16,245 nucleotides of DNA from the NCBI GenBank assembly GCA_021789755.1, contig JAJYJD010000054.1, positions 1 through 16,245 of the forward strand. The letters are read 5' to 3'. This DNA comes from Bacteroidota bacterium. GTDB lineage: Bacteria > Bacteroidota > Ignavibacteria > Kryptoniales > JAKASW01. Position numbers and translations under genes: made by a program. Below the pieces are notes generated by a model. It searched no databases. It was not told the DNA's origin and worked only from the letters and a program-made list of their open reading frames with translations. Below, one piece after another: positions 7,973-13,399 of the stretch (within the stretch, counting starts at the first letter, position 1; each line of letters starts with the position of its first letter).

Positions 7973-8170
7973 CTATTCATATCGTAAACTCTCAATCTGC
8001 CAGAGGCGGATGTCGGCATTACTCGTGTCGTAATGCCTCCATGCCGTTTCAAGGCATTTCACTGCTTTCATTCGTACCTCAGAGATTCAATCCCGCCAAG
8101 GCGGGATCTCAGCACTTCGATATTACTCATATCGTAAAGACTCGATGCCGCCAGGGGCGGCATTTCGGCG
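7973..8170. repeat. Four orphan gene tails with hairpins after permease 4
   Basis: Read on the minus strand, the orphan tails are 7973-7993 (ESLRYE-stop), 8019-8039 (EALRHE-stop), 8068-8088 (ESLRYE-stop) and 8123-8143 (ESLRYE-stop). Linker hairpins separate them: 7996-8010 (TCTGCC/GGCGGA, one G-T pair), 8042-8056 (TGCCGT/AAGGCA, one mismatch), 8091-8106 (TCCCGCC/GGCGGGA, perfect) and 8146-8162 (TGCCGCC/GGCGGCA, perfect). Two orphan tails also pair with their own spacer: GGCATTAC/GTAATGCC at 8015-8037 and CGATAT/ATATCG at 8118-8134. This is the longest stack in the window. Confidence 0.85.
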
Positions 8171-8189
8171 CTACTCGTAGCGTAGCGCC
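8167..8189. repeat. Hairpin over the stop codon of permease 4
   Basis: GGCGCTAC (8167-8174) pairs perfectly with GTAGCGCC (8182-8189) around a 7-base loop. One arm contains the stop codon (8171-8173) and the other the Ala and Leu codons of the EALRYE tail. It matches the GGCATTAC/GTAATGCC stem at other gene ends, with paired changes on both arms. An alternative 5-bp pairing GCTAC/GTAGC (8170-8181) is also possible. Confidence 0.75.
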
Positions 8190-10585
8190 TCAACCGGGTT
8201 TGCCGTCGCAGCTCTAATTGTCCGGGAGAAAATCGTTAGCAGAGAAATGGCAATAGCCAAACCGGCAGCGAGCAAGAAAATCCATGGGCTCAGGTTGGTA
8301 CTGTATGCAAAACTCTGGAGCCACTTATGCGCGGCATACCAACCTACGGGCCAGGCTACGACGTTGGCGATCAATACTAACTTCAGAGAGTCCTTCGACA
8401 ACAGCGTGAAGATACTGTCGACGGAAGCGCCCAGTACTTTTCTGATTCCCACTTCCTTCGTTCGCAAAGCAACCGCAAGGGTGGTCAATCCGAACAGCCC
8501 CAGACATGAAATTACAATCGCGAGAAGAGAAGACATCCCGACAATCTCGCCCCACTTCCTGTCGTTGTCATACTGCTTCTGAACGTTCCTATCCAGAAAT
8601 GAGAAGTCGAACCATTTGTCAGGAAGGATCTTGCCATAAACTTTCTTGATGTACGAGACAGTTGCAGGGATATCTGTCTTACTGATCTTGATCATCATCG
8701 CAGATTCGCCCCAATCCGGATCCATCGTCAACATCACCGGTCCGATGCTATCGTGGAGGGATAAGAAGTTGTAATCTCTGACAATGCCGATTATTCTCAG
8801 CGTCACGGACTCGTTAAGATTCCATCGCCAGCTAGGTATCTGATTGCCGACCGCCGGCATCTTCCATCCGAGGTCTTTCATGAATGCTTCGTTGACAATT
8901 ACCGACTCCGTCGAATCGGTGCTTGAACCCGTTCTGAAATTTCTCCCTTCTACTAAATCAAGACCCAAGGTCCGAATGTAATCTTGATCGACGCGGTAAA
9001 GGTAGGTTTCATGTGTTCTTCCGTTGTAGCCGAACAACTTCACACTCGAACCGCTCCCAAATGTTGCATTTGCACCGGTAATTTCGATTATACCGGAATG
9101 ACCGGACAGCTCATTCTTGAAGAGATCTATCTCCTGAGAACCCTTGTCCCAGTCCACCGGCACGACGATAACCTGGTCACCGTTATACCCAAGGTTTTTC
9201 GTCTCAACATAATTCAGCTGTCGCCAGACAACTAACGACGCTATTATCAGAAATATTGCCAGCCCGAATTGCAAAACAACCAACCACTTCGAGAATAGAC
9301 TTCCCTTACCAACAATCTGTTTCCCTTTCAATACCTCGGCGGGTTGGAATTTTGACAGTAAGATTGAAGGGTAAGCTCCGGCAAGGATTCCCACCAACAT
9401 GATAAGCCCGGCGAGGACCAGCAGGAAACTCGGGGAGATAATGCTCCCTAGACTATAATGCCTTTCAAACAACCTGTCGAACAGCGGCAACAAAAGTTCG
9501 ACGATGAAAATGCTTAGAAGGAAGGATGCAGCGATGAGGATGATCGATTCACCCCAGAATTGTTTCGCTATGTGAGTTCGTCCGGCACCCAGCACTTTTC
9601 TTACGCCGACCTCTTTCGTTCGACTCGTTGATTTACCTAATGACAAAGTGATGAAGTTTATACAGGCGATAGACACAATTATGAACGCGATAATGGAAAG
9701 AACATGGAAATAAACGGGGTCTCCTCTGCGTTCGTCTGAGAACGTAACGCTTGAAAAGTGCACTCGCAAGAGAGGTTCAAATCTTATCCCGAATGCCTTG
9801 CTCGAACTTTCTAACCATCCGTTTGTCTGCCAGCTGGATATAAGACCGCCAAAATATTTTTCAATGAATGTCCCTATTCCTCTTTGGACGTCGCTGATTT
9901 TCGCAGATTTCGAAAGAAGAATGAAGGTCGAGCCGCTGAAGTTTCCCCAATCATTTTGTTCTGTGCCAAAATATGTCCAATTGGTAAGAGGCATTAAGAC
10001 ATTGAACTCTATGCTTGAGTTGTCGGGAACGTCTTTAGCAACGCCCGTGACCAAGTACTCCCCTGTTTTGCCACCCAATTTTATTTTCAAGGGTTGTGAG
10101 AGTGGATTTTCGTCACCAAAAATCTTCCTTGCCTCACGCTGAGTCAGGACGACCGAATTCGGCTGAGCCAAAGCCGTAGCCGGATTGCCTTGCACGAGCG
10201 GGTAAGAGAATACGGTAAAAACGCTCGGGTCGGTGAATTTTATAATCTCACTATAAGTATCCGAGCCGTGAGATATCGCTCCCAGTCCCGAGAAGATTCT
10301 GACCGCGGATTTGATCTCAGGAAACTCAGAAACCAACGCAGGACCCAAAGGCAACGGTCCCACGGCACAGGGGTGATCTTCACCGCTTCTTCTCTCGTGT
10401 ATGATCGCACGATAGATCCGGTCTTTGTTCTTGTTGAATGTATCGAATGTCAATTCATTTTGAACAAACAGGAGGATCACGATCGCAATCGCAATTCCGA
10501 CGGAAAGACCGGCAATGTTTATGAATGAGTAGAGTTTGTTCCTCAGGATGTTCCTTACCGCGATTTTGAAATAATTCTTCAGCAT
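8171..10585 (-). CDS. FtsX/MacB-type ABC transporter permease (permease 4)
   Basis: 804 residues. N-terminus MLKNYFKIAVRNILRNKLYS, then helix 1 (SFINIAGLSVGIAIAIVILL). First extracytoplasmic domain with SVVLTQREA and NSSIEF elements. First coupling motif RTKEVGVRKVLGAGR. Second extracytoplasmic domain, then RTKEVGIRKVLGAS at residue 708, again 97 residues from the end. The end is ATANPVEALRYE with a TAG stop that lies inside the perfect hairpin at 8167-8189. The reading frame extends eleven codons upstream of the chosen ATG (10583-10585). I reject that extension because it crosses the GGAGG site six bases upstream and the shared N-terminus starts at MLKNY. Role as for the other members: membrane component of an ABC system whose ATPase is not in the window. 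Confidence 0.96.
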   Translation of the reverse strand: MLKNYFKIAVRNILRNKLYSFINIAGLSVGIAIAIVILLFVQNELTFDTFNKNKDRIYRAIIHERRSGEDHPCAVGPLPLGPALVSEFPEIKSAVRIFSGLGAISHGSDTYSEIIKFTDPSVFTVFSYPLVQGNPATALAQPNSVVLTQREARKIFGDENPLSQPLKIKLGGKTGEYLVTGVAKDVPDNSSIEFNVLMPLTNWTYFGTEQNDWGNFSGSTFILLSKSAKISDVQRGIGTFIEKYFGGLISSWQTNGWLESSSKAFGIRFEPLLRVHFSSVTFSDERRGDPVYFHVLSIIAFIIVSIACINFITLSLGKSTSRTKEVGVRKVLGAGRTHIAKQFWGESIILIAASFLLSIFIVELLLPLFDRLFERHYSLGSIISPSFLLVLAGLIMLVGILAGAYPSILLSKFQPAEVLKGKQIVGKGSLFSKWLVVLQFGLAIFLIIASLVVWRQLNYVETKNLGYNGDQVIVVPVDWDKGSQEIDLFKNELSGHSGIIEITGANATFGSGSSVKLFGYNGRTHETYLYRVDQDYIRTLGLDLVEGRNFRTGSSTDSTESVIVNEAFMKDLGWKMPAVGNQIPSWRWNLNESVTLRIIGIVRDYNFLSLHDSIGPVMLTMDPDWGESAMMIKISKTDIPATVSYIKKVYGKILPDKWFDFSFLDRNVQKQYDNDRKWGEIVGMSSLLAIVISCLGLFGLTTLAVALRTKEVGIRKVLGASVDSIFTLLSKDSLKLVLIANVVAWPVGWYAAHKWLQSFAYSTNLSPWIFLLAAGLAIAISLLTIFSRTIRAATANPVEALRYE

Positions 10586-10591
10586 GTCCTT

Positions 10592-10596
10592 CCTCC
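10592..10596 (-). promoter_or_regulatory. Ribosome binding site deciding the permease 4 start
   Basis: GGAGG on the minus strand, six bases before ATG at 10585. The longer in-frame start near 10618 would read through it and through the start of the 7-bp repeat block. Confidence 0.85.
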
Positions 10597-10607
10597 CAAG
10601 AATTGTG

Positions 10608-10677
10608 GCACAACGCAAAGAGCATGGCGCGCAGTGTGCCGGTTTCCGCGCCTCACTCTCGGCTCCGTGCGCTTCGC
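10608..10677. repeat. Heptanucleotide-period repeat block upstream of permease 4
   Basis: Ten degenerate 7-bp words without a gap. GC-rich words starting with GCA come first (GCACAAC at 10608, GCAAAGA at 10615, GCATGGC at 10622). Words ending in GC follow (TTTCCGC at 10643, TCCGTGC at 10664, GCTTCGC at 10671), that is, the complementary orientation. The block sits between the ribosome binding site of permease 4 and the outermost orphan tail at 10682. Confidence 0.65.
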
Positions 10678-10681
10678 CATG

Positions 10682-10831
10682 TTACTCATATCGCACACTC
10701 TCGATCCCGCGAAGGCGGGATCTCAGCACTTCCATATTACTCATATCGAAGTGCTTCAATGCCGTTTCACGGCATTTCACTCCTTTCATTCATACCTCAG
10801 AGATTCAATCCCGCAAGGCGGGATGTCGGCA
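10682..10831. repeat. Three orphan gene tails with hairpins after permease 5
   Basis: Minus-strand tails at 10682-10702 (ESVRYE-stop), 10737-10757 (EALRYE-stop) and 10786-10806 (ESLRYE-stop). Linker hairpins at 10705-10720 and 10809-10823 (TCCCGC/GCGGGA) and 10760-10774 (TGCCGT/ACGGCA). The middle tail pairs with its spacer: AGCACTTC (10725-10732) with GAAGTGCT (10748-10755), continuing as ATAT/ATAT after one C-C mismatch. 10682-10808 matches 13296-13422 at 125 of 127 positions by my count. Confidence 0.85.
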
Positions 10832-10850
10832 TTACTCGTATCGTAATGCC
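10828..10850. repeat. Hairpin over the stop codon of permease 5
   Basis: GGCATTAC (10828-10835) and GTAATGCC (10843-10850) form a perfect 8-bp stem with a 7-base loop. The TAA stop lies in one arm and the Ala-Leu codons in the other; the Arg-Tyr-Glu codons lie mainly in the loop. The identical stem occurs at an orphan tail (8015-8037). Confidence 0.8.
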
Positions 10851-13192
10851 TCCACCGGATTTGCCGTCGCGGCTTTGAGTGCCCGCACGCTTATTGTGAT
10901 CACAGCAACGAGCAGAACTAATCCTGCGGAGACAACGAACACCCAGATTCCTATTCCCGTCCTGTAGGCGAAGTTCGTCAGCCACTTCTGCATGACAAAG
11001 TATGCTACGGGCCATCCGAAAACGTTTGCGGCCACCACCCATTTCAAATACTCTTTCGAAAGCAACGACAATATACCCGGCACCGAAGAGCCAAGGACTT
11101 TCCTTATCCCGATCTCTCTCCTTCTCAGCTCGACTGAATACGAAACCAAACCGAAAAGCCCGAGCAGAGCAACGAATATTGCAAGTGAGCTGAAGATCTC
11201 GAACGCTTCATGAAAGGTAATGTCAGCCTTGTAGACCCGGTCGAATTGCGCGTCGAGGAAATGGTACTCGAACGGAGCCATCGGGGCAAACTCGCGCCAG
11301 ACTTCGCCGATCGCAGCCATCGTCCTCGGCAGATTTCCGGGACCGAGCTTGATCGATACATAACTGAACCCGCCACCCTCCGGACTGTTCGTGATGATCA
11401 GGGGCTCTACGTGATAGTAGAGCGAGGCGAAGTTGAAATCCTTCACCTCTCCTATCACCGTATGATTCCCGTTTCTATCGATACTTTTGCCGACGGGGTC
11501 ATTCCAACCCAGCCGTTTCGCCAACGCTTCGTTTATAATGTACGCCTGCCTGTCGGAGGCAACTTGTTCAGAAAAGCTTCTCCCTTTGAGTAAAGAAAGC
11601 CCGTAGGTGTTCATGAAATCGCCGTCGACGTCAACCACGTTGATGACTATCGGAGACGTGTACCCCTGCGGCCGATAACCGTTGCTGGTAAATCCATTAA
11701 GCGGAACTTCAGAAGATACCGCAGCATCCAGTACACCCGGAATCCCTCTCAACTCGGTCTTGAACGCCTGGTATCTTGCTCTCAAGTTGCCGTTGACCAG
11801 AGGAACTACAAGCATGTTTCCCTTGTCGAAGCCGAGATTCTTCGATCTCATGAAAGCGAGCTGATTGCTTATAACTAAAGTCGAAGCGATCAGGACCACG
11901 GAGATGGCAAACTGAAGTACGACAAGAGCCTTCCTGAGGAAGTGCCTTTGCCTCCGCCTCCCGCTCCCTTTCAGTGTGTCGACGGGAGCAAACGACGACA
12001 AAAAGACAGCCGGGTACAGGCCCGCGACCAGGCCGGTCATCCCCAGAACGGCAATGAGGAGTAGGACGAACTGTCCGTCGACGAGCCTGGAAAATACGAG
12101 GTGTTTCCCGATGAGGCTGTCGTACCACGGCATTAGAAGTTCGACAAGCATAACCGCCAGCAGCAAGGCAAACAAAGACGTGATGACCGATTCGGCGAGG
12201 AACTGGAGAACCAGCGACTTCCTCTTTGCCCCGAGAACTTTTCTCATTCCGACTTCCTGCATCCTCCCTGTCGCGCGCGCAGTGGAAAGGTTAACGAAAT
12301 TTGCACAAGCAATAAGAAGGATGAAGATCGCAATTGCCAGGTAAATGTTCATGTTCTCACGGATCGCGGCGGAGTCGGCATTGTAATAGAGATGAATGTC
12401 TCTCAGCGGCTCAAGCTCAGCTTCCTCCTTCCATCCTGCCACCGAATAAGCCTTGTTGATGTATGACCACAGGAAGGACGGGAACTTCTCGTTCACGGTC
12501 TCCATGGAAGCGTTCTTGTTCAGGAGCACGTACGTTACATACTGTTCTCCGCCGTCCCAGCCCAGGAAAACATCCCGCCTGTTGTAAAGCGTCGAGAAGG
12601 AGATTACGGCATCGAAGCGGATATCCGAATTTGCCGGAGGGTCTTTCACAACTCCGGTGACCTTGTATGGAAGATTGCCGACCGACACGACTTTTCCCAC
12701 AGGGTCATTGTTTCCGAAGATCCTTGATGCCGTGGCCTGCGTAAGAACCAGGGAGTAGGGATCCGTCAGAGCACTGTTCTTGTCGCCGGCAATCAGCTTG
12801 AACGAGAAGATATTGAAAAGGCTGGAATCGGCATACGTGGCATTTTCAACTTTGAATGAATGTTCGCCGTAGGTGAAGTAAAGCGTGCGGGGTGTCGCGA
12901 TCCTGACATAGTTCTCCACTTCGGGCATATCTTTCAGCATCGCCGGGCCGAGTGCAGCGACAAACAAGGGAGAATCTTCCATGATTTTCCCATGTGCCTT
13001 GAGCTTCAGTCCGACACGGTAGATCCTGTTCTCTTTCTTGTTAAATGAATTGAAGCTATGCTCGAACTTGATGGTAAGAGCGATCAGAAGGACGACGGTA
13101 AGACCAATCGAGAGGCCGACGATATTGATGAGCGAATAAACCCTACGTTTTGTCAGGTTGCGCAGTGCGACCTTCAGATAGTTTCTAAGCAT
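10832..13192 (-). CDS. FtsX/MacB-type ABC transporter permease (permease 5)
   Basis: 786 residues. N-terminus MLRNYLKVALRNLTKRRVYS, helix 1 SLINIVGLSIGLTVVLLIAL. First extracytoplasmic domain with YSLVLTQATA and DPVGK. First coupling motif GRMQEVGMRKVLGAKR, more diverged than in the paralogs. Second motif RRREIGIRKVLGSS at residue 690, 97 residues from the end. The C-terminus is ATANPVEALRYE, TAA stop, inside the hairpin at 10828-10850. GGGAG lies about six bases before the ATG at 13190-13192. The spacing to the upstream gene (sense order) is about 200 bases, filled with the 7-bp block and two orphan tails. The last 97 residues are free of length changes relative to the paralogs, while the extracytoplasmic domains differ strongly. 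That is the pattern expected if members bind different ligands but share a partner. Confidence 0.96.
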   Translation of the reverse strand: MLRNYLKVALRNLTKRRVYSLINIVGLSIGLTVVLLIALTIKFEHSFNSFNKKENRIYRVGLKLKAHGKIMEDSPLFVAALGPAMLKDMPEVENYVRIATPRTLYFTYGEHSFKVENATYADSSLFNIFSFKLIAGDKNSALTDPYSLVLTQATASRIFGNNDPVGKVVSVGNLPYKVTGVVKDPPANSDIRFDAVISFSTLYNRRDVFLGWDGGEQYVTYVLLNKNASMETVNEKFPSFLWSYINKAYSVAGWKEEAELEPLRDIHLYYNADSAAIRENMNIYLAIAIFILLIACANFVNLSTARATGRMQEVGMRKVLGAKRKSLVLQFLAESVITSLFALLLAVMLVELLMPWYDSLIGKHLVFSRLVDGQFVLLLIAVLGMTGLVAGLYPAVFLSSFAPVDTLKGSGRRRQRHFLRKALVVLQFAISVVLIASTLVISNQLAFMRSKNLGFDKGNMLVVPLVNGNLRARYQAFKTELRGIPGVLDAAVSSEVPLNGFTSNGYRPQGYTSPIVINVVDVDGDFMNTYGLSLLKGRSFSEQVASDRQAYIINEALAKRLGWNDPVGKSIDRNGNHTVIGEVKDFNFASLYYHVEPLIITNSPEGGGFSYVSIKLGPGNLPRTMAAIGEVWREFAPMAPFEYHFLDAQFDRVYKADITFHEAFEIFSSLAIFVALLGLFGLVSYSVELRRREIGIRKVLGSSVPGILSLLSKEYLKWVVAANVFGWPVAYFVMQKWLTNFAYRTGIGIWVFVVSAGLVLLVAVITISVRALKAATANPVEALRYE

Positions 13193-13214
13193 TACTTACT
13201 CCCATATTCTGTGT

Positions 13215-13291
13215 GCATAGAACATAGGGCAGAGCGCAAAACACAACTTGCACTACCCAGTGCACTATGCGCCATGCGCCATGCCCTTTGC
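13215..13291. repeat. Heptanucleotide-period repeat block upstream of permease 5
   Basis: Eleven 7-bp words. Examples are GCATAGA (13215), ACATAGG (13222) and GCAGAGC (13229), then after the midpoint ACTATGC (13264) and two identical GCCATGC words (13271, 13278). First-half words and second-half words are approximate reverse complements (GCATAG-type against CTATGC-type). The block is about twenty bases upstream of permease 5 in sense direction. Confidence 0.75.
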
Positions 13292-13295
13292 CCGT

Positions 13296-13399
13296 TTACT
13301 CATATCGCAGACTCTCGATCCCGCGAAGGCGGGATCTCAGCACTTCCATATTACTCATATCGAAGTGCTTCAATGCCGTTTCACGGCATTTCACTCCTT
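13296..13399. repeat. Two orphan gene tails with hairpins after permease 6
   Basis: Minus-strand tails at 13296-13316 (ESLRYE-stop) and 13351-13371 (EALRYE-stop), with linker hairpins at 13319-13334 (TCCCGC/GCGGGA) and 13374-13388 (TGCCGT/ACGGCA). The second tail pairs with its spacer, AGCACTTC (13339-13346) with GAAGTGCT (13362-13369). The region is an almost exact copy of the one at 10682. There, however, the third tail is an orphan, while here it is the real end of permease 6. Confidence 0.85.

Noticed and set aside
8091..8106. Rho-independent terminators at the linker hairpins
   Set aside because: Stems are GC-rich, but no run of T follows on either strand, and several hairpins occur in series. 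A role in mRNA 3' end stability is possible but not termination of the classical kind.
7973..8170. CRISPR array
   Set aside because: Repeats are 20-base coding tails alternating with palindromes that are themselves repeated; there are no unique spacers and no cas genes.
7963..8217. Plus-strand open frames through the tail stacks here and at 10584-10967, 10603-10878 and 13058-13576
   Set aside because: They are antisense readings of the tail and hairpin units and of the permease ends, and the repeated peptides (HYSYRNAS, FTAFHSF) simply mirror the repeats. No good ribosome binding site or family signature. Such frames are likely to be misannotated as conserved hypothetical proteins.
10682..10831. 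Integron attC array or gene-cassette system
   Set aside because: The hairpins lack the paired R and L boxes with GTTRRRY cores, there is no integrase, and the stacked units carry no genes. A cassette-like exchange of permease bodies is still considered in the findings.
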